Shown here: positions 19,301-29,020 of the stretch, piece after piece | Layout: each line of letters begins with the position of its first letter | How positions within the stretch are numbered: position 1 is the first letter of the stretch | DNA from: Gonatopus flavifemur | Taxonomy: Eukaryota; Arthropoda; Insecta; Hymenoptera; Dryinidae | Length of the DNA stretch: 64,000 bases | Reading direction: 5' to 3' | Assembly: GCA_018340375.1 (NCBI GenBank) | Contig: JAFFJZ010000001.1 | Coordinates: 63,728,001 to 63,792,000, forward strand | Program-made: the position numbers and the translations under genes | Notes under the pieces: model-generated | Database searches by the model: none | What the model was told of the DNA's origin: nothing | Seen by the model: the letters and a program-made list of their open reading frames with translations, nothing else

Positions 19301-21598
19301 GGAAGTAGGGTCTATTAAAGGGCTATACTACTGTGACACTTTGAAAAAATCTATTTTTTTTACCTTTTTCAACAGTTTGTACCTTTAAGAATATCCTGTT
19401 AAAATTCCAAGGCCGTATCTGAAATATTATCCGAATGCCAGCCTGCTGAAGAGCAAATGGTTGCCTCTCAAATGTACACGCAAAAAAATTACTTGTTGTA
19501 GTTACCACAATTTGGAATGAAATTTGTGACAGAGACAATTTTGGAGTGTAATTTACTGCAATTGACATTAAATGTACTCTAATTGAGTTGAAATCACCAC
19601 ATTTTGTTTGAAATATTAATAGAAAGTGTCCCGAAGTGTGAATCGATAGTGAAACGAGTTTTTCTCGAAATGGGATTTTTCAAATTTGCTGCCATCATAA
19701 CTCGAAGAACAATCAACCGATTGACTTGAAATTTTAACTGAGTGTTCTCGGGTGTATTTCTTCTACGGTGAACCACGTTCTTTTTGATTGGATAATAATT
19801 GTTGATTTGACATCGGACAAACGACCATTTTTTGGGCAAAAAAACATAGTTTTTTTTTTTCAAAACACTGCCATTTTGTCAGATTTCGATATTTTTCAAA
19901 AATCTTGGTTCACCGTACGGAGTATACCTTCTAGTTCAACGTCATTTTTTTTTTTTTCATTTCAGCAACTCAAGCAACCGGTATGGTGGCAGCAGTTGGG
20001 GAACTTTTTTTTTTTTACGCCTCCAAAGGCAGCGCATAAGTGGCTCGTATGTCGATATTTTTGTACCAAAAAATTATATCATATAGTTAAGTTATGAGTA
20101 AATATATCCTCAAAGTTTCAGAACATTCGATGGGATACTTTTTTTTCCAAAAATTCCGAAAAATCACCTAGGTTTTAAGCTTTCACAGTGGTATAGCCCC
20201 TTAAGAGGATTCTATTGGAAAACGCATTCAGTGATACGTTGCAACAACGTGGAAAACAACGTGGTTTTCTTTTGCGAAGAGCAACCATTTTACCGTGGTA
20301 AACAACGTTGTTTTCAACGTCATTTTGAACCGAGTTTTCGACGTTGTTTTCAACGTGGTTTTTTGTCCCCGGGAGGGATGCATGTATTCCCTTAGGAAAA
20401 TGTCAGCGATTCTGATTAGAATGCTCCGTTTCTTCTGCAAAAAAACTGGGGGGAGGGGGGATCGAGCGTTTTGGTCAGAATGAAATAAATTTCCCCAAGA
20501 GCTACACGGTAAAAAGTGAAACTTACTTCCATCCTAGAAATTAGCTGACTTTACGTGGTCATTATTTGGGAACACAAACCACACTCACCCGGTCGATTTC
20601 GATCGATCTGGCCATCATCAGCAGGCACGTAACCTCTGTCCATCAATTGCATTATCAAATCAAGGAAATCAAGGCTCCTCACATCGTTCTGTTTTCTATA
20701 ATTGACGATTCTCTCAAAAGTGTTGAAATAAAATCCATGGACGTCTCGATCGGATATAGGCAACGAAAGGACCTTCACTATGTTTGCAGCAAATATCCAC
20801 ATCACGTTTTGCACAGGTTTTGACTTGAAGATTTTTTGTCCCCAACAATGAAATTCGCTATCCGGATTCTCTAGGCTATTTGCATCAATTCCAAAAGCGG
20901 TTGACGTAATCACATCCGTGGTAAATCTGCGAATTAAATACACGATGAACTTTGTGAACAACACAGCGATGATATATGTGATATGACAATCACCTTGAGC
21001 ACAAGTTTTTGATTTCAATATCCGATGTCGATGCAGCCGACTTCTCGAGAGTTTTGATCAAAATTTCTCCAATCCCTTTAACGATCCCGAACATTTGTTT
21101 CATCTTCCCCGAGGTGAAAGTCGGTGTTAATTTCACTCTCAAATTCCTCCATTGTTGTCCCGATAAATTGAACAAATGACCGGAAATGGGATCGGACTTG
21201 TTGTCAAAGTGCACTCCACGATCATGAAAACTTTCAAATTCTGTAGTCAAAACGAATTTCACAAGTTCAGGGTCGACGAGGACTAAAACAGGCTGATGAA
21301 ACGCGTATGCCCCAAAAAAGCGATGTTTCTTGTATTTTTCGTAAGCATCCTGGAAAAATTCTCCTAAAATAAAAAAATCATAAGGAACGATCTCCGATGA
21401 TTTACTTTACTCACCTATAGAAGTTGATCCCGTCACCGCAGATTTTATATGACCAAACGGTACAGTTGGTTCAGGCTGAATCGTGGGAACTCCTCTCTTT
21501 TGCCAAAAATTGTACAAATAATATTTGAAGAACGCGTATATTGTCGCCAAAGATAGAATGATGACGCCCAAAGCTTCGAAGAACCACGTCATAATCAT
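16317..21598 (-). CDS. Cytochrome P450, CYP3 clan / CYP6-like (P450-2), 518 aa, six exons
   Basis: An ER-anchored monooxygenase of unknown substrate. Exons on the minus strand are 21415-21598, 20994-21363, 20589-20926, 17775-18005, 16586-16837 and 16317-16498. Introns are GT-AG with phases 1,2,1,1,1 and the frame is continuous. I start at the ATG giving MIMTW, matching P450-1; a second ATG is two codons on. The hydrophobic anchor (about residues 4-27) is followed by a Pro-rich hinge (PEPTVPFG). WRNLR lies at 133-137, AGFETS at 318-323, ETLR at 375-378, KYPP next, PERF about 431-434, and heme loop FGGGPRLCIG at 450-459 (Cys457). The C terminus runs six residues past that of P450-1. Introns 1, 2 and 5 are 51, 67 and 87 bases. 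Introns 3 (2.6 kb) and 4 (0.9 kb) are expanded by transposons. It is the closest paralogue of P450-1. Confidence 0.92.
17052..17432. mobile_element. Palindromic element in intron 4 of P450-2
   Basis: CCCGTACAGCACAACCACCG at the left is mirrored by CGGTGGTTGGGCTGTACGGG at the right. The arms continue inward for more than 100 bases through GGTGGAG, GGGAGCCGTGGAAATAAGGG and GTCTCCGTTGAGGC motifs. It is GC-richer than the host intron and non-coding; the plus-strand open frame inside it is incidental. Confidence 0.75.
18666..19208 (-). pseudogene. LINE retrotransposon C-terminal fragment with zinc-knuckle-like motif
   Basis: The minus-strand frame runs from WISCIKSVFLKTIDG through an in-frame stop at about 19,100 and then FPGLALNGDPQVYLTLHNKS. 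It continues to MYKFHSNRDCEYCNKGEINI and SHEILECQRFHNSR, ending at TGA 18,666. The C-x2-C-x8-H-x4-C pattern close to the protein end is typical of the C-terminal tail of jockey/R1/CR1-type LINE ORF2 products. The reverse transcriptase domain is absent. It is a dead 5'-truncated copy within intron 3 of P450-2. Confidence 0.6.
19317..20203. mobile_element. Inverted-repeat element, about 890 bp, TIR AAGGGGCTATACCACTGTGA
   Basis: The left end AAAGGGCTATACTACTGTGA (from 19,317) is matched by the inverted TCACAGTGGTATAGCCCCTT at 20,182-20,203. The interior has AT-rich sequence with runs of T and no transposase frame. It is non-autonomous and nested in the larger repeat complex of P450-2 intron 3. 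Confidence 0.6.
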
Positions 21599-21659
21599 TC
21601 TTATGAACAAACAAAGAATATATCCCTTGTCGCTGAAGTATTACACTTAAAAGAGTACT

Positions 21660-22240
21660 ATTCTGACAATGAGGTAACCCGGTGTTCTTGTAATTTGAAA
21701 AGGGAATGTTATCAAGCCGGTGTACGAATGTTTTGTTTCATCTCCGTTGTGAATTATATGTATAATAAGACCGCACGCGTTATGTGCTTATATGGACCTC
21801 CTAGTACGAAATTCGAAACCAACGATCCACGACCAATATTCTATTGTTTCATTCCGATTTCTTAATCGACATGATCATGCTAAACGTCTCGCCGATTAAG
21901 AAATCAAACTCTCGTGTAAAGTGAAAATGAATGATTCGAAGACCAAATAGTTATCGTGTTTACATATACTCAATATATATTGTCTCTTGAATAAGTTTTG
22001 ATCTCAGACTGTTCTAGAAAGAAGCACAATGCGCACCAAAATGAAGGTTTAGAAGTCCCGCATCTACCCTGTATTTCTCTACAACTTTTCTCCCACTGTG
22101 GAACACTTTTTCCTCGGATCAGATCACTCCATTACATTCAAACATCATTGCTAACGACTCAACATGACTATAGATAACCACAAACACTACATCAACCAGT
22201 TGTCAGAAAATCTTATATAGAACACGTTTTAGATATGTAG
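21660..22240. repeat. 5' flank of P450-2, duplicated upstream of P450-1
   Basis: This is the counterpart of 8,870-9,370, with the same ordered blocks (GAATTATAT-GTATA, TTCTATTGTTTCATTCCGATT, TTCTTAATC, GTCAGAAAATCTTATA). The two flanks have diverged by substitutions and indels. Confidence 0.6.
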
Positions 22241-22639
22241 TATTTTCCTCGATTTGTCAGTATTGTGGGAGGGGAATAATCGTTCATAATGAATTCATCA
22301 CGATAGCTACGGTTCAGACCAACATTTTAATGCCAAATTTGTCAAAGATTGTGATCAGAAACATTTCTGACAGCACACCCACCGATGCCGAATAGAAAAA
22401 TTCCAAAAATTATATATAATTCAATATAGTTTGTGTATAATTTATATATTTCTATACAAATTATATATGATTTTGAAAATTTTTCAACTCGGGATGTCAA
22501 CGTCCCATCTCCGGGGTGATGAGGTGGATGAAAGGGAGAGGTGGAATACATTGAAAGGAAGAATTACTAAGAGTTATCAGATATATTCTCAAATATGACC
22601 AATCAAATACTCGATAACTCCCTAAGAGAAAGGTACCTA

Positions 22640-22941
22640 GTAGGGTGGTTCTTATTTTATATATAAAAAGTGTTTTCTGATTTTTTTTTGTCAACAAACA
22701 AGTTTTCTGTACAGCTGGCCCTCTAATTTTGTTCTACATTATAAAAGAGTGCTACAATATTTTTTTACATAATTTTCAAAAGATATTTGGGGGTCGCTCA
22801 CGGCATTTATGTAGAAAATATTGTAGCACTCATTCATGATGTAGAACAAAATTAGAGGGTCAGCCGTATAGAAAACTTGTTTGTTGACAACAACAAAATC
22901 AGAAAACACTTTTTTATATATAAAATCAGAACCACCCTAGT
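22640..22941. mobile_element. Palindromic MITE, about 300 bp
   Basis: Arms of about 120 bases are nearly perfect inverted copies. TAGGGTGGTTCTTATTTTAT opens the left arm and ATAAAATCAGAACCACCCTA closes the right, and both include AACAAACAAGTTTTCTG or its complement and a CTCTAATTTTGTTCTACAT block. A short loop (GATATTTGGGGGTCGC) lies at the centre. It is non-coding. Confidence 0.8.
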
Positions 22942-23207
22942 ACCTACCTAGCTAAATTTCAGTTGGCGTAAATCCAAGTCTAGTTGTCCGAAACTTACAA
23001 ACACAATTCCAGCGAATGCATGGAAGGGAGGACAGATTCACCCCCTTCTGCTAAGGCCTTTCACACAGGGCAGTATCGAAAATATTTTTTTCATACGGCA
23101 GAATTCAATAAACATTGTGTTTTCATAGGATTCTCAATTGTATTAGAAAGTGAACTAGAAATAAAAAAGCAATCAACGATTTATTCATCTAATTAATTCA
23201 CTAATAT

Positions 23208-25474
23208 TCATAAAATATTTCTTCGTCTATGTTCTATCGTCAGATATACTCCTTTTTTTGGTGTCAGTATAAGACTTCCTTTATGAACTTCCAGGGGGAT
23301 AGATGTTTCAGAATTCGTCTTGAATTTGTAATTCGATAAAGCACTCACGAGAGCTGTTTTTGTCTGAACATATCCAAATCGAGAACCTAAACCATAAAGA
23401 ACGATATAGAACTATGATAATTTCTCAAGGAAAAATGTATTCTTACCAATACATATTCTGGGACCTTCTCCGAAAGGCAAATAAACATATGAATGCCTGG
23501 AAGCAATATTTTTCTCATCGAATCTCTCTGGATCAAATTTATCCGGATCAGGATAAATGTCAGGGTCACGATGTAGACCAAGTACAGGGATTATGATCAT
23601 CATTCCCTTAGATATTTTGACCTCAGAGCCAGGTAAAATGGTATCTTTAGTACATTCTCGATTCAGTATCGGCAATGGTGGATACTTCCTCATAGTTTCT
23701 AAAGAGGTATCATCAGTTATAGTTGCTTTGTATTATTAATAAGAATATTGAGAATATACGAACCAGACACTACTTTATGGAGGTAAGTCATGTCGTTTAA
23801 ACTATCGTACGTCAAACCACCATGTTTCTTCAATACTTCATCTATCTCCTCTTGGACTTTCCGTTGTATATCCTGATGTATAGCCAATTCGTATAAACAG
23901 TGAGTAGCCGTTGTCGAGGAAGTTTCAAAACCCGCCAAGAAGAAAATGAAAGCTTGAGCCGCTCCTTCCAGCATACTCAGTTTCTCAACTGAATCTGGAA
24001 TATAATTTCTGTTGAAAAGATATTCTGTGGAGGAATATTTTGTTTCTCATTTTGAAAGGATGGGGAATGTCACTTACTTGGTTCATTGATGTTCGTTTTA
24101 TCGTCATCGGGAGCAACGTAACCTTTGTTCATCAACTGTATAATTAGATCTAGAAAATCACGTCTGGTGATGGAATTTTTATTTCGATAATCAACAGTCT
24201 CCTGGAAAACATTCACGAAAAATTTGGTGACTTCCCGATCGACGTTTGGAATGGAAAAGATTTCCATTACTTTAGGAGCGCAGAAGATGAGTGCGTTCCA
24301 TAGCGGTTGCGGTGTAAAAGCTTTTTGTCCATAATGACGGAATTCACTTTTCGAATCGTCAAGACTGTTCGCATTCACTCCGAATGCTGTAGACATTATG
24401 ACATCCGTTGAAAATCTGTACATTATGAATACATTATTTTATTATCAAAGATATAATACGGAACTCGTAAATCACGGAAGTCTCAATTCTTGCAAGTACA
24501 GGAGATCTTCATGATTATTTCTAGTACTGATGAGTGAAAAGTTGTAGAATCAAGTCGGTTTCGACACTGCCAAAAACACCAGAAAGTCAACCTCGCCACC
24601 GAACTGGCTTTCCTAGTTTTTCTTTTAGTGGAAGTTTAATTCGGTATTTTTAGGTCGGCCACTCATGGAATCTGTTGCATTAAGATGGTTTTAAGTCAAT
24701 TGTATCACAATTTCTTGCGGCGATATATGTGAAATCTATGAAACATAGGGTGAACATTTTGATCCATGGGGAACCAGCTGCTGTTGCAAAAGTTTCGACT
24801 GTTTGAACTAAGTGAGACCTCATTCCAATTGAATCTACAACATTTCAATCTATTCCTGGTACAATTCACCTCGCAAAGATATCTTTGATTTCAATAAACG
24901 ATCCAGTCGAAGCTTTCGTGTCCAAAAATTCAACCAGTTTATCTCCGATTTCCTTGATGGTACCAAACATGTGTTTGATTTTCCCCGATGTAAACGTTGG
25001 TGACAATTTAACTCGTAAATTTCTCCATCTTTTCCCTGGCAATCTGAATAGATGCCCACTTAAAGGGTCTATTTTCTCATTACAGTACACCCCCCGATCG
25101 TGGAAACTGACGAACTCCTTCGCCAATACAAATTTTATGAGTTCCGGATCGGTGATCACCAAATTCGGCTGATGCATTATATATAAGCCGAAGAAACGAT
25201 GTTTTTTATACTTGTTGTAACCATCGCGAAATAGATCACCTGAAAGGTACATTTCACGCATTTAGTTATGAAGGAGCGCAACAAATGCATCTGAGTCAAT
25301 CTACTTACCAATATACATTGACCCTGTCACGACAGGTTTCGCATTACCGAACGGCACGATAGGTTCAGGATGGATGACTTTTCTTTTCCGCCAAAAATTA
25401 TATACGAAGTATTTGAAATATACGTATATCGTAACGAGCAGTATAATTATCACGCCGAAGAATTCAGTTATCAT
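23208..25474 (-). CDS. Cytochrome P450, CYP3 clan / CYP6-like (P450-3), 511 aa, six exons, compact
   Basis: An ER monooxygenase, substrate unknown. Exons on the minus strand are 25309-25474, 24870-25239, 24078-24415, 23764-23994, 23447-23698 and 23208-23386. Introns are 69, 454, 83, 65 and 60 bases, so this is the only array member spared by transposons. The protein starts MITEFFGV, with an anchor to about residue 24 and an HPEPIVPFG hinge. WRNLR lies near 127-131, AGFETS at 312-317, ETMR at 369-372 then KYPP, DPERF, and the canonical heme loop [10 protein letters not shown] at 444-453 (Cys451). After the loop the usual GMRFG reads GSRFG, and the C terminus ends in an extended basic tail (EHRRRNIL). 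Its sequence is intermediate between the P450-1/2 and P450-4/5 pairs. A minus-strand AATAAA follows about 25 bases after the stop. Confidence 0.93.
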
Positions 25475-25584
25475 GATGGAAATTTATCGTTTCTATACAA
25501 CTTGAAGTTCAAGATTGCGAAGCTAATTTTCTTGTACCGTGTAGGTTGATCTTGGCTGATCAACTGAGACTCCTGAGGGAATAT

Positions 25585-25591
25585 TATATAT
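25585..25591 (-). promoter_or_regulatory. Possible TATA box of P450-3
   Basis: A TATATAAT tract lies about 110 bases upstream of the P450-3 ATG on the minus strand. The support is position only, and the AT-rich background makes this a weak call. Confidence 0.25.
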
Positions 25592-25699
25592 TCTGAAAAT
25601 CAAATTCAATACCTAACAAAGATTGAATGGAAGAATCCATATTGTGATGATCATGTCATATCTCTTTCAGTGTAATTACGCTATTCGCTTATCGTGATT

Positions 25700-26205
25700 A
25701 TTATACCACAAGGCACGCAGTCACAACACGAATGAAGTTCAAGGTCGAAGATTGAATTCACCAAGAAGATTGACACAACAAGAAAGAAAACGAGAGAAAA
25801 CAACATACAGTAGTCCACAATCATACACTGACAGAAAAGCAGCATTTATCTGGCTTTGATTATCAGGAATTGTAGTTATTGTAACCAAATGAAATAGTTC
25901 AAACCAAAACTCACTACATACTTGGATTATTACTCCAAGGAAAAACTCTAGTTCCGTTAACTCGGAAAATGTAGTTAATTTTGGCTTGAACCATTTTAAT
26001 TGGTCTTCACGAATACATTTCCTGATAATCAGAACCAAATTTCAAATCATTAAGATTATGAATGTTTCAACCAAGTTGCTTTTATGTCAAAGTAGATATT
26101 TCTTCTTATACACTCTTGGAGATGCGATAACATTATCTCTGTTCGATTGAAGATATATACTGAATCACGCAAAGAAATAGTACAACGCGTCTATACTCAA
26201 AGATT
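25700..26205. repeat. Segment duplicated at 11,140-11,350, with an internal insertion
   Basis: The outer parts (GGCACGCAGTCACAACACGA near 25,712 and ATTATCTCTGTTCGATTGAA near 26,130) match the 11.1-11.35 kb segment in order. About 270 bases between roughly 25,845 and 26,110 have no counterpart there and begin ACACTGACAGAAAAGCAGC, so they are probably an inserted MITE. The left edge lies within 230 bases of the P450-3 start codon. Confidence 0.5.
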
Positions 26206-29020
26206 GGACCCCTCTGTTGGTCGATATCAGGCTCCATTCAGATTACCTTGTTCTTATCAGTAAGTTATTGAAGTGATTCTATTCTATCTTCAAAATTCAC
26301 GACTGCAAAATGTGTATTGAATAATCCCTCATAAGATCTAAACGTTTATGGATGTTTATATATGCCATGCACGTACGTAGAACATTACAAGCGTTCTGGT
26401 GCTATTTGGGGTATTGTTTTTATCCCGCCGTAATGAATAATTTTTCTTAGATCTCGGTTGAAATTTTCCTAACTTTAATCTTTATGGGATTATTGTATGC
26501 ACGCAGAGCTGAACTCGAACCCTTGTCAATCAAATAATTTTAATAAACATAAAAATCGCATTCATTCGATGATAATTTTTATAATAAATGAATTCATTCG
26601 TGTACACGCAACTGCAGGTTTATTTTCAAATGAGACCCGGTTAGAATCTCCATGTTCGAGAAGTATCGAGAGAGCGATGCAAACGGGATTCAAGACTTTT
26701 CAAATTTGCAATAACTACGAAATTATTTTTCTTTGTTTCAATTACGAGAGTGAACTTACTGTAACAATCGACAGAACGACAGGTTTCCTTTTCATCACCA
26801 ACCTGTCAGAGGATTGAAACCATTGAAACTACATTGTTTCTAGCAGATGCAGTGACTCCAGCGTACAATATCCCATGTACCACGATACGTGCGACCACCC
26901 GGGACGAAGACTATGTGAGTGAGCAAAATTTTTTTGCTTTATATTGTCAAGTTTAGTGACGATGAATGCATGAAATTAAATGTGATGTAATTGATATGTG
27001 ATTGGACCCATTCATTCAACTCAAAGTATTCTCGGAAGAATTTTGATAAAATGCGAAAAAGGCAAGTTCTTAGAATGTTCCGATTAGATGCAAAGATTAT
27101 TCCAAGGATACTCGAAGAATACAATTCTTCTTCCAGATAAATCAATCAAGTTCTTTGTATCGTATCATCTTTATTGATTTAAAAGAATAATATACATGAT
27201 TACGATTCAGATTTTGTTCTCAATTTAATTTCCAATAATTTTATGCTATCACTGTTGGAATTACTTTAATCATTTTCATAAACAAAATTTATAAATCTTC
27301 CTAATATACATTGGTTTATTAGATTCAAAAATTTGAAACTCAAGGTTAATCTTCTGTATCCGGGCCCAATATGTCGGTTCTCCGGTATACTTTTTTGCAA
27401 AAATTTGTTGGGAAAAAATGTTTTTCCCCGATCGTCATCGATTGATTTTTGGAAGGGAAGGTTGGAAAAAGTGATATTAATCTCGTACAGAACTCCAGTT
27501 CGGGGAGAAATCGTAAAAAGTTCAATTAGGGTTCTCAAGAATTTTTCCTGAATTTCTATGCGGTGTGGAATCATTCAACATTTTTTTCACGCATCTTCTT
27601 GATGCATTTACGGGTGCCTCAAAAACCTTGACGGTACAAGGGTTAATATGACGTATACGTTTATTATGGTATTTTTACCTTGGTTAGTCACCAATAGTCA
27701 CAATGTTTTATGCAGAAACACCTTGGCGATATGACATCAATCATTTCTTTGCATAGATCTTATCAGTATGATGACATTGATGAGACGTTTTTTTATCTGG
27801 ATATCCAATAAACATTTTTACGGAAGCCTTCCGAGACACTCTAATGGTATCTCAAAAGTACCTCAAAGATTTCTTATGCAACATTATGAAATATCTTTCA
27901 GAGGTTCCCCTTCGAGCATCTTTTTTTCGATCAAACGTCTTCAAGATATCTAAAATCGTTGCATAAACCGGGTTTGGATTTCTCCAGAATATTTCTTAGA
28001 GTGTTTCAAAGGAGTCCTTAAGAAAATTTACTCCATTCTGACCAAAGCGCCTCATTTTTGCTCCAATTTTTTGAGGAGCGTTTTGGGAAAAATGGAATGA
28101 ATTCCATTAGGTAAATTCACATCATTCAGAGATATATTTTCGGTTCCTACACTAAAAAAAAACATTCAAATCAAAATAAAAGTATCTCTCTTTATTTAAG
28201 AGCATTATAGTGTTTATAGTGAAATAAATTTCATTCGTTCGATTGTTGATTGTTTAAAATACTTTTAGATACTCTTAGATATAAGAAAATGGAAAATGTA
28301 GATATGAATAGATCTGGATTAGCAAAATTTCACGTTAATTGATTACAGTCTGTGTGCATTAGCTGCCTATTTTCTTCACTCCTAGATCTTATCTAAGAAT
28401 CGAGTATTTTAAAAAAAATTTAGCCAGATCTCCATAGATCCAAATATATATAAATCGACTTGGATTTTCCCATTTTTTGGATCTACGTAGATCTCCCATT
28501 CCCAATACAAAATGCTGCAAAACGATATATTTTCTCTATCGTTTCCAGAGAAGTTTCAGGATGCGGGAATGTATGTAATGTTATCGTTGAATTCTTATCG
28601 AAGAAATACCAGTTATCCTAGAACAAGTGATTACCTTTTTTTTGAAGTAACCAGTAGGTTTCACGATAAAACCAGACAAATTCTGTTAAATCATATAGAA
28701 TATGATCACAAACGATAGACTTCTATCAGTTAATACACATAAAAACATAATCCCATATGGTAACTAGAAATTAGCTGTGTTGTTAGCTACTTCGTACATT
28801 TGATACGTGGGTAGCCAAAAATATTCCTGCATCAGCTAAATTTCAGCTACTATAGCGATGACTTTTGTTGCCACAGGTGAAAAATAACTTTCAGCTATCA
28901 TATTGTGAATTCCGTATTCAGAAACCTCATTCAGAATGATAAGAAAGATTTATCGTTTTTGATTGTTTCATATCCGAAATTTTCAGCAGGATGGGAGGTG
29001 GGTTTTCGTGAGTCTACGTT

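Larger units (their letters stand above)
18299..20374. mobile_element. Possible 2.1-kb transposon in intron 3 of P450-2, containing nested insertions
   Basis: The segment is bounded by inverted sequences (CCCGGGGGAAAAAAACCGCG at 18,299 and CGTGGTTTTTTGTCCCCGGG ending at 20,374). Each is followed inward by arrays of AACGTTGTTTTCAACG-like self-complementary motifs. Inside lie a LINE fragment (18,666-19,208) and a second inverted-repeat element (19,317-20,203). Either this is one old element broken by later insertions, or two inverted copies of the AACGTTG repeat with unrelated DNA between them. Confidence 0.45.
21599..23207. other. Intergenic region P450-2 / P450-3; no gene seen
   Basis: The first 650 bases are the promoter-side flank of P450-2, which resembles that of P450-1. 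A 300-bp palindrome (22,640-22,941) occupies the centre. AATAAA on the minus strand at 23,180-23,185, about 25 bases beyond the P450-3 stop, is a likely poly(A) signal. The small open frames are unconvincing. Confidence 0.5.
25475..29020. other. Intergenic region P450-3 / P450-4; no gene seen
   Basis: It contains the segment shared with 11,140-11,350 (25,700-26,205, split by an insertion). A stretch at about 27,690-27,800 resembles 63,297-63,420 (TTTATGCAGAAACACCTTGG versus TTTATGCGGAAACACCTTGG), so it is a dispersed repeat. Right ends of the GCTACTTGGG MITE family occur near 26,395. The 106-codon plus-strand frame at 26,497-26,817 has no recognisable domain or splice context, and I do not call it a gene. 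Confidence 0.45.

Noticed and set aside
20551..21018. Reading 20,551-21,018 as one continuous coding exon of P450-2
   Set aside because: P450 alignment and phase continuity require an exon of 20,589-20,926 with acceptor AG before ATTTACC and donor GTGAGT. The rest of the frame is intron.
21599..21610. Upstream TTG-initiated extensions of P450-2 (21,610), P450-5 (50,314) and the DD41D transposase (47,119)
   Set aside because: In-frame ATG codons just downstream match the start of the paralogue or give a normal family start, and non-ATG initiation is unnecessary.
26497..26817. 106-codon plus-strand open frame
   Set aside because: No domain, no splice context, no similarity that I recognise, and composition like the surrounding intergenic DNA.
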